Assembly: GCA_002425705.1 (NCBI GenBank) | Contig: DIMT01000003.1 | Coordinates: 21,582-34,921 of the forward strand | From: Firmicutes bacterium UBA5559 | Lineage (GTDB): Bacteria > Bacillota > Clostridia > Peptostreptococcales > Anaerovoracaceae | Length of the DNA: 13,340 nucleotides | Direction: 5' to 3' | In this document: one piece after another, positions 1-6,914 of the stretch | How the letters are laid out: each line of letters starts with the position of its first letter | Position numbering within the stretch: position 1 is the first letter of the stretch | The notes under the pieces: model-generated | What the model saw: the letters and a program-made list of their open reading frames with translations, nothing else | Databases searched by the model: none | Told to the model about the DNA's origin: nothing | Translations under genes and position numbers: made by a program

Positions 1-1066
1 AACCAGCCGCAAATATCAGATTCACTTTGTCAATGGGCGGGTTATCACCAGTCGTCTGCTGGATCTTGCGGTGGAGGAGGCTTACCGGGAAAAAATGTTC
101 GATGGCCGCTTTCCCGTTGTATTTTTGTTTCTGGACGCAGAACCGGGAAAACTGGATGTGAACATCCATCCCAATAAAAAGGAAATCCGCTTTGAAGAAG
201 AGGATCGGGTCCGGGAATTTGTGACCCAGGCTATCCGCCGGGGTTTGGACCGTCCGGAATCGGTGCCGATCATAGAAAAGAAAATCAAAGAGAAAAAATC
301 CTTTGTATTTCCTGATTCTGTTTCAGTTTCAACTCCCATCCCTGCAGAAACTATCGAATTAAAAGCTTCAACACCCATCAGGGAAGAGCAGGTTGACATA
401 AAAAATATATTGTCAACCATGAGGCGGGAAGAAGTCCAACAAGAAACCTGGACGGCCAAGGAAACCAAGGAATTGCCGGTCATGGCCCCTGCCATGGAAG
501 AATTGACGGTTTTGGGATCTGTATTTTCCAATTATATCCTGGCTTTCGGGGAACAGCACTTTTATCTCATCGACCAGCATGCAGCCCACGAGCGGATCAC
601 CTATGAAAAGCTGCTGATGGGCTCCAGAAATGGGAATCAAGCAGTTCAGCATCTGCTGGTACCCTTTATTCACAGTCTTACCTATGGTGAAAGGCAGCAT
701 CTGGAGGAATGGATCCTGTTTCTTTCCCGTCTGGGATACGAGGCTGAAGAATTTGGCCCTAATGACTTTCGGATTAGCGGCGTTCCGGCATTTTTATCCC
801 TGGAAGAAGCCCGGGATTTTCTTCGATACTTGACGGAAAATATTCAGGAAGGTGCAGATTTGAATAACCCTTCTATGCAGGAGAAAATCGTGGCCAGGGC
901 TTGCAAGAGTTCGGTGAAGGCCGGGGATTCCCTGAAAAAGGAAGAAATGGACCACCTGATCAAAGAATTGTTTCACTGTGAAAATCCCTACTCCTGCCCC
1001 CACGGGCGCCCTACGCTGATCCGCTTAAGCAAGGGGGAAATAGAAAGGATGTTTAAAAGGATCTGA
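1..1066 (+). CDS. mutL: DNA mismatch repair protein MutL, C-terminal part (5' end outside window)
   Basis: MutL couples MutS mismatch recognition to strand incision. The reading frame is open from base 2, so about 354 residues are visible and the N-terminal ATPase start is missing. The beginning is the end of the transducer region, with the family motif NIHPNKKEIRF. A variable, charged linker follows (roughly nt 280-490), then the C-terminal dimerisation/endonuclease domain. Seen there are the metal-binding endonuclease motif DQHAAHERITYE (about nt 571-606), the ACKSSVKAG segment, CPHGRPT (about nt 997-1017) and the terminal FKRI. These indicate an endonuclease-type MutL, as in Bacillus, rather than the E. 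coli type. QHLLVP (about nt 643-660) resembles the beta-clamp-binding motif of MutL endonucleases. The stop lies 2 bp before miaA, so the two genes are very likely co-transcribed. Identity is secure. Confidence 0.97.
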   Translation, partial: TSRKYQIHFVNGRVITSRLLDLAVEEAYREKMFDGRFPVVFLFLDAEPGKLDVNIHPNKKEIRFEEEDRVREFVTQAIRRGLDRPESVPIIEKKIKEKKSFVFPDSVSVSTPIPAETIELKASTPIREEQVDIKNILSTMRREEVQQETWTAKETKELPVMAPAMEELTVLGSVFSNYILAFGEQHFYLIDQHAAHERITYEKLLMGSRNGNQAVQHLLVPFIHSLTYGERQHLEEWILFLSRLGYEAEEFGPNDFRISGVPAFLSLEEARDFLRYLTENIQEGADLNNPSMQEKIVARACKSSVKAGDSLKKEEMDHLIKELFHCENPYSCPHGRPTLIRLSKGEIERMFKRI

Positions 1067-1068
1067 CG

Positions 1069-1998
1069 ATGAAGAAGGAAGTCATCATATTATGCGGTCC
1101 CACAGCAGTGGGGAAAACCGCCTGCTCCCTCCATCTGGCAGAGGCATTAGGCGGGGAAATCATCTCCGCGGACTCCATGCAGTTATACCGGTATATGGAC
1201 ATTGGCAGTGCCAAGCCCACCAGGAATGAACTGGACCGGATTCCTCATCATCTGGTGGATTTTCTGGATCCCCGCACCCCTTTTTCCGTGGCAGAATATC
1301 AGCAGTTGGCCCGGAAAGCCATCCTGCAGGTTCTGGAGCAGGGGAAACCTCCTGTTGTTTCAGGGGGAACCGGGCTGTATATCAATTCCATCCTGTATGA
1401 GATGGATTTTTCCGTTCCGGTCAAGGATCTGGCTTTCCGAAGGGAAATGGAGGAACTGGCTGAAAGAGAAGGGAAGGAAGCCGTCCATCAGCTATTGAAG
1501 GAACAGGACCGGGAAGCGGCTGAAAGAATCCATCCCAACAGCCTGAAAAGGGTGATCAGAAGCCTGGAAATCCTCCGGGAGGGAGGTAAAATCCGGACCT
1601 TTGAGGAATCCTTCGTTAAAACCGACCTCTACGACTGCAGATTGGTGGGACTGACTCGGGACAGAGAAGAACTTTACCAGCGTATCAACCGTCGGGTCGA
1701 TCTGCTGATGGAAGCCGGACTTTTGGAAGAGGTCCGTAATCTGATGGAAATGGGACTGACAGAAGGGGATATTTCCATGAAGGGCATTGGATATAAGGAA
1801 ATCATCGCTTTTCTAAAGGAAGAATGTTCCCTGGAAGAAGCGGTTTCCCTAATCAAGCAAAGTACCAGGAATTATGCCAAGCGGCAGCTCACCTGGTTCC
1901 GGCGCTATGACGATATCCAGTGGTTCGATCTTTCCCTGTATCCGTCGGAAATAGAAGCAGGAGAGGATATACTCCAATGGCTCAGATCAAGCAGATAA
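1069..1998 (+). CDS. miaA: tRNA dimethylallyltransferase MiaA
   Basis: MiaA transfers a dimethylallyl group to N6 of A37 in tRNAs that read codons starting with U. The 309-residue product has the usual family length. Seen are the P-loop GPTAVGKT (residues 10-17), the substrate-binding stretch ISADSMQLY shortly after it, SGGTGLYI near residue 100, and the C-terminal RNYAKRQLTWFRR signature. The ATG start is 2 bp after the mutL stop, with an AGGA ribosome site about 8 bp upstream inside mutL. The mutL-miaA order is common in Firmicutes. In many of them hfq follows miaA, but here a recombinase gene overlaps the miaA 3' end instead. Nothing suggests truncation or loss of function. Confidence 0.97.
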   Translation: MKKEVIILCGPTAVGKTACSLHLAEALGGEIISADSMQLYRYMDIGSAKPTRNELDRIPHHLVDFLDPRTPFSVAEYQQLARKAILQVLEQGKPPVVSGGTGLYINSILYEMDFSVPVKDLAFRREMEELAEREGKEAVHQLLKEQDREAAERIHPNSLKRVIRSLEILREGGKIRTFEESFVKTDLYDCRLVGLTRDREELYQRINRRVDLLMEAGLLEEVRNLMEMGLTEGDISMKGIGYKEIIAFLKEECSLEEAVSLIKQSTRNYAKRQLTWFRRYDDIQWFDLSLYPSEIEAGEDILQWLRSSR

Positions 1999-3107
1999 AA
2001 ATTCATAATAAGAGCGACAAACCAGATAACATTCTGGAAAAAGAGTCGGAAATCATGGAAGAGTGCCTGACCATTGAAGCATCTCTCCCCCGTTTCCTTC
2101 GTGGTTTTTTCGCCTACCTGCGGGGCAATGTGCTCCCTATGACCAGGCTGGCTTATTTGCGGGATATCCGTTTCTTCTGCCATTACCTGATTCAGGAAAC
2201 AGACCTGACCCGAGCGGAAGAAACCGCCGATATCTCCCTGGAAGAATTCAACCGGCTGAAGGGAACGGATATCAACCTGTTTCTCGATTATTGCCGGCGG
2301 TATAAAGTGGAAACGGAAAAAAACATCTATATATACGAAAACAATAAGCGTTCCCTGGCCAGAAAAAAATCCTCCCTCTCCGTCTTGTTCAAGTTTTTAT
2401 ACCGGGATGAACTGATGGCGAAAAACATCAGCGATGGATTCGATCCGATCCGGGTGCCAAAACCAGGCGAAAAGGAAATCAAAGCCCTGCAGGATGATGA
2501 AGTCATGGTCATGCTGGACAGCGTGGAATCCGGCGAAGGTTTGACGGAAAAGGAACGGCAGTTCTGGGAAAAAACAAAAAAACGGGACAAGGCAATCCTG
2601 ATCTTGTTTCTTACCTACGGACTGAGACTGTCGGAGCTTCAGCAACTGAATGTATCTTCCTTTAATTTTTCCCGGGATGAATTTATCATTTACCGAAAAA
2701 GGGGCAAGGAATCCGTGATGCCTTTAAACCGTTCTGCCCGAAAGGTCCTGGACGAATACCTGTACCAGGAACGGCCGGCTTCCGAGTCCCTGGCAGAATC
2801 GGAAAAGGATGCCCTGTTTCTCAGTCTGCAAGGGAAAAGAATGACCGAAAGGCAGATCCGGGAGCTGGTGAAAAAATATACATCCATCGGCCTTCAGACC
2901 AGCCGGAAAAGCGGATACAGTCCCCATAAACTGCGGGCTACTGCAGCCACCAGCCTCATTGGAAGAGGCAACTCGATTTTCGATGTCCAGGCTCTTTTGG
3001 ACCATGAACAGGTTACTACGACTCAGTTATATGCAGCCCACAAGAAAAACGTCAAGCGGGACCTTGTCAAGGACATGGAGTGGGAAATAGAAAGGGAAGA
3101 AAAGTAA
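1977..3107 (+). CDS. XerS-like tyrosine recombinase
   Basis: A DNA breakage-rejoining enzyme of the tyrosine recombinase family, 376 residues from the ATG at 1977. This start has an AGGAGAGGA ribosome site 9 bp upstream and overlaps the miaA 3' end by 22 bp. A later ATG at 2055 is the alternative. The N-terminal half is a SAM-like core-binding domain. The catalytic set is complete: R217 (YGLRLSEL), K241 (YRKRGKES), H317 and R320 (PHKLR), H343 (LLDHEQ) and nucleophile Y352 (TQLYA). The spacer of about 30 residues before the KKRDKAIL helix resembles XerS, the single-recombinase chromosome dimer resolution enzyme of streptococci, more than XerC/XerD. It could also be a domesticated phage-type integrase. 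Its place inside a housekeeping operon, with no other mobile genes beside it, favours a resident function. Recombinase identity is sure; the XerS assignment is inference. Confidence 0.85.
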   Translation: MAQIKQIKIHNKSDKPDNILEKESEIMEECLTIEASLPRFLRGFFAYLRGNVLPMTRLAYLRDIRFFCHYLIQETDLTRAEETADISLEEFNRLKGTDINLFLDYCRRYKVETEKNIYIYENNKRSLARKKSSLSVLFKFLYRDELMAKNISDGFDPIRVPKPGEKEIKALQDDEVMVMLDSVESGEGLTEKERQFWEKTKKRDKAILILFLTYGLRLSELQQLNVSSFNFSRDEFIIYRKRGKESVMPLNRSARKVLDEYLYQERPASESLAESEKDALFLSLQGKRMTERQIRELVKKYTSIGLQTSRKSGYSPHKLRATAATSLIGRGNSIFDVQALLDHEQVTTTQLYAAHKKNVKRDLVKDMEWEIEREEK

Positions 3108-4406
3108 ATGAAGCACAGCACAAAGGATTACTTAATCAAGGAACTGGGCATTCACCCGGAGGTACTGGATTTGATCAGCCGGGCAGAGGAACAGGTATCC
3201 GATATTTATAAAGAACTGGAAGACCGTCGGTCCTTTAATCAATATAAAGTTCTTCGGGCCTTCCAGAAACATCAGATCAGTGACATGCATTTCGGCTGGA
3301 ACACCGGCTATGGCTATGATGATCCAGGCCGGGAAGCCCTTGAGAAAGTATATGCCGATGCTTTCGGTGCAGAAGCAGCTCTGGTCCGTCCCATTATCGT
3401 CAACGGTACCCACGCTTTAACTCTGACCCTGGCCGGGATTCTGCGGCCGGGGGACGAACTGATCTACTGTACCGGCGGTCCTTATGACACCCTGGAGGAA
3501 GTCATCGGAATCCGTGGGGAAGGGAAGGGCTCTTTAAAAGAATTTGGCATTACCTATAAACAGGTGGAACTGAAGGAAGATGGCACCATTGATTTTTCCG
3601 GTCTTGAAAAAGCGATTTCACCGAGCACCAGAATGATTTCCCTGCAGCGAGCCACCGGCTATGGCTGGAGAAGGGCGATTACCATTCCCGAAATCCGTCA
3701 ATGGGCGTCCTTTGTCAAATCCATCCGTCCGGACATCGTCTGCATGGTGGATAATTGCTACGGAGAATTTTTAGATGTGGAAGAACCCACCCAGGTTGGT
3801 GCTGATATCATGGCCGGCTCCCTCATCAAAAATCCGGGTGGCGGTCTGGCTCTCACCGGCGGCTATGTGGCCGGCAGGAAAGATCTGGTGGAAAAAATCT
3901 CCTATCGGATGACATCTCCGGGGATTGGAGGAGAATGCGGATTGACCTTCGGCCAGACCAGAACCATGTTCCAGGGACTGTTCCTGGCTCCCCAGACAGT
4001 TACGGGTGCAGTCATGGGCGCCATCCTCTGCGGTCAGGTATTCAGCAATCTGGGCTTTCCCGTATGCCCGCTGCCGGAAGAAGAAAGAAGCGATATCATC
4101 CAGGCTGTCCGGTTCGGTTCCCCGGAACGGGTGGTGGCCTTCTGCCAGGGAATTCAGTCCGCTGCTCCGGTAGACTCCCACGTTACACCGCTGCCCTGGG
4201 ATATGCCTGGGTATGAAGATCCCGTGGTGATGGCTGCCGGTGCCTTTATTCAGGGTTCCTCCATTGAACTGAGTGCCGATGCTCCCATCCGGGAACCCTA
4301 CATCGTTTACTTCCAGGGTGGACTGACCTATGACCATTCCAAATTCGGGGTAATCAAAGCGCTTCAATCCCTGGTAGAAAAGGGATTGGTGCAAATTCAG
4401 AAATAA
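3108..4406 (+). CDS. ynbB: PLP-dependent methionine gamma-lyase family protein (YnbB / 'aluminium resistance' family)
   Basis: A 432-residue fold-type I pyridoxal-phosphate enzyme of the Cys/Met-metabolism group, in the COG4100/YnbB branch. Seen are the aspartate-containing cofactor region VCMVDNCYGEF and the likely Schiff-base lysine K241 in SLIKNPGGG. A glycine-rich stretch and the substrate-side segment SPGIGGECG follow. The family is often labelled methionine gamma-lyase or aluminium resistance protein, but its true substrate is poorly settled, so a C-S lyase on a sulfur amino acid is only the family expectation. The ATG follows the recombinase stop directly (TAAATG), with a purine-rich AGGGAAGAAAAG ribosome site within the recombinase gene. 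In Bacillus subtilis ynbB also lies downstream of miaA, so this is old synteny. Confidence 0.9.
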   Translation: MKHSTKDYLIKELGIHPEVLDLISRAEEQVSDIYKELEDRRSFNQYKVLRAFQKHQISDMHFGWNTGYGYDDPGREALEKVYADAFGAEAALVRPIIVNGTHALTLTLAGILRPGDELIYCTGGPYDTLEEVIGIRGEGKGSLKEFGITYKQVELKEDGTIDFSGLEKAISPSTRMISLQRATGYGWRRAITIPEIRQWASFVKSIRPDIVCMVDNCYGEFLDVEEPTQVGADIMAGSLIKNPGGGLALTGGYVAGRKDLVEKISYRMTSPGIGGECGLTFGQTRTMFQGLFLAPQTVTGAVMGAILCGQVFSNLGFPVCPLPEEERSDIIQAVRFGSPERVVAFCQGIQSAAPVDSHVTPLPWDMPGYEDPVVMAAGAFIQGSSIELSADAPIREPYIVYFQGGLTYDHSKFGVIKALQSLVEKGLVQIQK

Positions 4407-4421
4407 GAAATAAGAAATAAG
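4401..4421. repeat. Three tandem copies of AAATAAG
   Basis: The 7-base unit AAATAAG occurs three times without interruption. The first copy contains the TAA stop of the ynbB-family gene, and the last ends 8 bp before the next ATG. The repeat sits where the ribosome site of the TVP38 gene should be, and that gene has only a weak AAGAG. Replication slippage here would change the spacing between stop and start. Any effect on translation is inference. Confidence 0.85.
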
Positions 4422-4429
4422 AGATCCTC

Positions 4430-5185
4430 ATGAAAAAAAACAGCAACCCAGCAATTTCATCCTGGAAACTGGCTTTCACTATCCTGAAATTTATTATATT
4501 CCTGATAGTGCTCATTGGGGTGCCGGTTTATATTTTTTATAACCAGAGGGATCTGCTGCAGACCTTTGACAGTCTGGAATCGGTCAACGCTTTCCTGGCG
4601 GAATACCGGTCTGCCAGTGTCTTTGTTTACATCGGCATTCAGATCCTTCAAATTACAATATTTATTATACCGGGACAGGCCATCCAATTGGCTGGCGGTT
4701 ATGTCTTCGGGTTTTGGATCGGATTCGCTCTGACCTTTGGAGGCATTTTCCTGGGAACGGTAGTGACTTTTTACCTGGCTCGAATACTAGGAAAAGATGC
4801 GGTCCACCTTATTATCGGCGAAGAGAAAACAAAAAAGACCATCGATCGGCTGAATAGTAAGAAAGCCCTTTTCATCATCTTTTTAATCTATCTGGTTCCC
4901 GGAATACCAAAAGATGCCGTAACCTACGTTGCAGGAGTATCGGATATGGATGTGCGTCCCTTTGTGATTCTGTCCATGCTGGGAAGATTGCCTGCCATGG
5001 CAGGAGGCGTCATGATCGGCAGCATGCTCCATACCGGCAGTTATCTGGGAGTAGTGCTCCTGTCCCTGTTCTTTGTGGCTGCTTTTATTGCCGGGATCAT
5101 TTTCAGGGAAAAAATACTGGGCAAGAAGGAAATTATCTATGAAAAAGTGGTCCATTCCAAGGATCACCGTCCGGGAGGAGAATAG
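4430..5185 (+). CDS. TVP38/TMEM64 (DedA-like) family membrane protein
   Basis: A 251-residue integral membrane protein of the TVP38/TMEM64 (VTT-domain) family, related to DedA proteins; some relatives act in lipid scrambling or envelope homeostasis. A first hydrophobic helix lies at about residues 14-37. The family core follows: PGQAIQLAGGYVFGFWIG, then a glycine-rich helix ending in FYLARILGKD, and the re-entrant-type segment LVPGIPKDAVTYVAG with a downstream arginine in SMLGRLPAM. Two more hydrophobic helices (about 185-225) precede a charged tail. The start is 23 bp after the ynbB-family stop and has a weak ribosome site, so it is probably expressed by read-through within the operon. The specific substrate cannot be told from sequence. 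Confidence 0.9.
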   Translation: MKKNSNPAISSWKLAFTILKFIIFLIVLIGVPVYIFYNQRDLLQTFDSLESVNAFLAEYRSASVFVYIGIQILQITIFIIPGQAIQLAGGYVFGFWIGFALTFGGIFLGTVVTFYLARILGKDAVHLIIGEEKTKKTIDRLNSKKALFIIFLIYLVPGIPKDAVTYVAGVSDMDVRPFVILSMLGRLPAMAGGVMIGSMLHTGSYLGVVLLSLFFVAAFIAGIIFREKILGKKEIIYEKVVHSKDHRPGGE

Positions 5186-5186
5186 G

Positions 5187-5795
5187 GTGTTGGATAGGAT
5201 TGCATTAAAAGAGTATACCGAACTTATGACAACCAGGTTTTCAGAAGACCCAGGTGTGAAATTTCAAATGGAAGATTTGGAACGTGCTGACTTCCTTCTT
5301 GCTTTGCAGTCAGAAGGCCAAATTGAAGCTTTTGACAAGTATCATGCAGTGCAATTTTTGGATGATGGTCAGGGATTGTTAATTGGATACTCGTCGAAAG
5401 AAATATCTGAATCGCTGCTGATGGAAATTATGCAGAATTCCTCCTTAAAATTATTAGAACAAGTCACAGAAGAAGAACTTCAGCTTATGCAGAGCAGAGC
5501 AATGCTTGAAAGTGAAATTATCCCTCAAAATTGGCATTGCAAATATTTTGATGGGGAAGTATATCATTTGTTAGTCGTGGCAATTAACGAATCTTTGAAG
5601 GGATCCGGAGCTTTCCGAAAACTATTGATGCCGGTGCTATTATCTTGTGAAAAGAAAAAAATACCAATTGTATTAGAGACATTTAATCCTGATAATGTTC
5701 CGATTTATCAACACTTCGGGTTTCAGCTAATGGAGTCCCATAGGTCCGATGAAATAGATTTAACTTGCTTTTGCATGATGAGAGCAGGGCAATAA
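5187..5795 (+). CDS. GNAT family N-acetyltransferase
   Basis: About 202 residues from the GTG at 5187, chosen because a strong GGGAGGAG ribosome site ends 7 bp upstream and the preceding gene stops one base earlier. An in-frame TTG follows at once. The C-terminal half fits the GNAT acetyl-CoA fold: a beta strand HLLVVAINESL, a pyrophosphate-binding turn LKGSGAFRKLL, and the last-motif signature NPDNVPIYQHFGF. The first ~100 residues match nothing I recognise and may bind the acceptor, which is unknown. Base composition differs from the neighbours: two 60-base lines counted inside this gene give about 32% and 37% G+C, while one counted line in the ynbB-family gene gives 63%. This suggests a recent arrival at the operon end, just before the terminator. 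Confidence 0.85.
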   Translation: MLDRIALKEYTELMTTRFSEDPGVKFQMEDLERADFLLALQSEGQIEAFDKYHAVQFLDDGQGLLIGYSSKEISESLLMEIMQNSSLKLLEQVTEEELQLMQSRAMLESEIIPQNWHCKYFDGEVYHLLVVAINESLKGSGAFRKLLMPVLLSCEKKKIPIVLETFNPDNVPIYQHFGFQLMESHRSDEIDLTCFCMMRAGQ

Positions 5796-5828
5796 AAAAC
5801 TGACAATATACTTAAATTGGTTATTAAC

Positions 5829-5866
5829 AAACCCGCTATAAGGAATCTTTATAGCGGGTTTTATTT
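5829..5866 (+). terminator. Intrinsic terminator after the mutL-to-GNAT operon
   Basis: AACCCGCTATA at 5830-5840 pairs perfectly with TATAGCGGGTT at 5850-5860 around a short loop. The stem is followed by a T-rich tract (TTTTATTTTT). It lies 35 bp after the GNAT stop and separates the operon from the SOS promoter downstream. Confidence 0.93.
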
Positions 5867-5878
5867 TTAAAATAACAA

Positions 5879-5890
5879 GAACGAATGTTC
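5879..5890. promoter_or_regulatory. LexA (SOS) box 1
   Basis: GAAC-GAAT-GTTC fits the Gram-positive LexA operator core GAAC-N4-GTTC, and the central bases fit the RNRY pattern of the B. subtilis consensus. It lies just upstream of the -35 element of the yneA-like gene. Confidence 0.85.
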
Positions 5891-5899
5891 ATTTTATTG

Positions 5900-5928
5900 T
5901 TGACAGCGAACAAATGTTCTGATAGAAT
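5900..5928 (+). promoter_or_regulatory. SigA-type promoter of the yneA-like gene
   Basis: A perfect -35 TTGACA (5900-5905) is separated by exactly 17 bp from a near-consensus -10 TAGAAT (5923-5928). Transcription would start near 5935. One LexA box lies in the spacer and two flank the promoter, so LexA binding should block RNA polymerase directly. Confidence 0.93.
5908..5919. promoter_or_regulatory. LexA (SOS) box 2, inside the promoter spacer
   Basis: GAAC-AAAT-GTTC, with a C before it as in the consensus CGAACRNRYGTTYC. It lies between the -35 and -10 elements, the classic position for repression. Confidence 0.93.
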
Positions 5929-5945
5929 CAAGCTATAGAACGAAA

Positions 5946-5957
5946 GAACAAATGTTC
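5946..5957. promoter_or_regulatory. LexA (SOS) box 3, just after the predicted transcription start
   Basis: GAAC-AAAT-GTTC, with the same 12-base core as box 2. It is centred about 17 bp after the predicted start point. An extra half-site GAAC lies at 5938-5941. Confidence 0.88.
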
Positions 5958-5986
5958 TGAATGGGACAGGAAGGGAAGTGGCCGCT

Positions 5987-6298
5987 ATGTCTATTGGAGG
6001 AAAAGTATACCGAATAAAATCAAGATCCAGATTTATCCTTTTTGTCATGCTGCTTCTTTTAGTTATGACATCGATGGTTAATCTGGCCATGGGTCTTGGA
6101 GATGTCAGCAGTCTGACTGCAGAAACCTTTGAAGAAGTCCTGATTGGATCTGGAGACACTTTGTGGCAGATTGCATCCGAATATGCCGGTGAATCCCAGG
6201 ACATCCGGGAACTGATTCATCAAATCTGTAAAATCAATGGTATTTCCGCCGATTCCATCTATCCGGGCCAGTTGATTCGAATCCCAGTACAGAGCTAA
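5987..6298 (+). CDS. yneA: YneA-like SOS-induced cell division suppressor (LysM protein)
   Basis: A 103-residue protein from the ATG at 5987. A GTG at 5978 is in frame, but it lies too close to the AGGAAGGG ribosome site to be preferred. A basic N-terminus is followed by one membrane helix (about residues 16-35), then a short linker and a LysM domain (about 50-101) with the signatures GDTLWQIA, ICKINGI and IYPGQLIRIP. Short length, a single membrane anchor, an extracytoplasmic LysM domain and LexA control match B. subtilis YneA, which delays septation during the SOS response. The gene stands alone between two terminators. In Bacillus yneA is divergent from lexA, but no lexA is present here. 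The YneA role is inferred from architecture plus regulation, and overall sequence similarity is modest. Confidence 0.87.
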   Translation: MSIGGKVYRIKSRSRFILFVMLLLLVMTSMVNLAMGLGDVSSLTAETFEEVLIGSGDTLWQIASEYAGESQDIRELIHQICKINGISADSIYPGQLIRIPVQS

Positions 6299-6439
6299 AG
6301 GATATAGGACTTGACCCTGGATAAAAAAATCTGTTAAAACGCAAAATAGAGGGTCGCTTTTTGGGGATAGATATCAGAAAGAAGTTGGTATTGATTGAAT
6401 AGACCGGAAGATGGGGAAACACGTGATATGGACGATTTT

Positions 6440-6465
6440 GGAAGGCTGAAAGGTCCTTCCTTTTT
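6440..6465 (+). terminator. Probable intrinsic terminator downstream of the yneA-like gene
   Basis: GGAAGG (6440-6445) pairs with CCTTCC (6455-6460) around a 9-base loop and is followed directly by TTTTT. The stem is short, so efficiency may be moderate. A weaker pairing, GACCCT at 6313-6318 with AGGGTC at 6350-6355 before a T-run, lies nearer the stop codon but has a 31-base loop. Confidence 0.65.
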
Positions 6466-6478
6466 GAATAGGACTAAT

Positions 6479-6508
6479 CTATTCCCAAAATTATGATTTT
6501 AGGAATAG
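6479..6508. repeat. Palindromic repeat, 13-column stem with a 4-base loop
   Basis: CTATTCCCAAAAT (6479-6491) pairs with ATTTTAGGAATAG (6496-6508) around TATG. There is one mismatch, C6486 with A6501, which would be a G-U pair in a minus-strand transcript. Its two halves reappear singly at 6679-6694 and 6915-6933. Only four T follow on the + strand, so it is a poor terminator. Confidence 0.85.
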
Positions 6509-6510
6509 TT
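6492..6510 (+). repeat. 19-bp direct repeat, left copy
   Basis: TATGATTTTAGGAATAGTT is identical to 6915-6933, and the repeat starts are 423 bp apart. This copy is also the right arm of the palindrome at 6479-6508. Confidence 0.9.
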
Positions 6511-6539
6511 TTATCCCTTCTGAACTTTTTACTAAATTA

Positions 6540-6548
6540 TGTTACTAT
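6540..6548 (+). promoter_or_regulatory. Possible extended -10 promoter for the non-coding region
   Basis: TG-T-TACTAT forms an extended -10 element. A weak -35 (CTGAAC, 6520-6525) lies 17 bp upstream. Transcription would start near 6555, just before the GC-rich structured block. I found no comparable promoter entering the block on the minus strand. The sequence is AT-rich, so a chance match is possible. Confidence 0.4.
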
Positions 6549-6678
6549 GTCAAGTAATAGAATAATCCCCCATCACCGGCCTAGGGGCAACGTAAACGAA
6601 AGCCCCCTGGAGGCCCTCACCGGATTGTTGGCTTGGTAAAAATGTTACTGCTAGGCACTTGCCCCTAGAACTGCTTCA

Positions 6679-6694
6679 AACTATTCCCAAAATC
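6679..6694 (-). repeat. Inverted copy of the 16-bp repeat inside the structured region
   Basis: AACTATTCCCAAAATC is the reverse complement of 6918-6933 and of 6495-6510 except at one position (C6688). It divides the non-coding region into a left domain (6511-6678) and a right domain (6695-6917), and could pair with either outer copy. Confidence 0.85.
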
Positions 6695-6749
6695 ACTCTT
6701 TTCGTCACAAATCTGGGGGCTGGACCTCCCGTATTTATTCCAGTTTGCC

Positions 6750-6856
6750 TTTTTACGCTGAGCCTCTAGGGAGATGCTACTTCGGCTATAGGGAACACCC
6801 CCTTTGGGGCTGTCCTCCGGACCTATAGCCTAGCACCTCCCAACTCAGCCTAAAAA
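6750..6856. repeat. Long interrupted inverted repeat (about 107 nt hairpin)
   Basis: From the outside inward: TTTTTA 6750-6755 with TAAAAA 6851-6856; GCTGAG 6757-6762 with CTCAGC 6844-6849; GGGAG 6769-6773 with CTCCC 6837-6841; TGCTA 6775-6779 with TAGCA 6831-6835; GGCTATAGG 6784-6792 with CCTATAGCC 6822-6830; ACA 6795-6797 with TGT 6811-6813; CCCC 6799-6802 with GGGG 6806-6809 closing a TTT loop. Internal loops and a 4-base bulge interrupt the stem, as in structured RNAs. The simple perfect stem of a terminator is not seen, and no T-run follows. Confidence 0.85.
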
Positions 6857-6914
6857 GTTTTCCCGGCATAAACGCGAGGCCCAACTCCCTGCAATCTGCT
6901 GCCGAAAAAACGCG

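Noticed and set aside
3771..4394. 207-codon open frame on the minus strand
   Set aside because: A shadow of the ynbB-family gene, without a ribosome site or motifs.
5836..6204. 122-codon open frame on the minus strand covering the SOS promoter, a possible divergent lexA
   Set aside because: The translation has no LexA helix-turn-helix or Ser-Lys peptidase motifs, and the frame crosses the terminator and LexA boxes.
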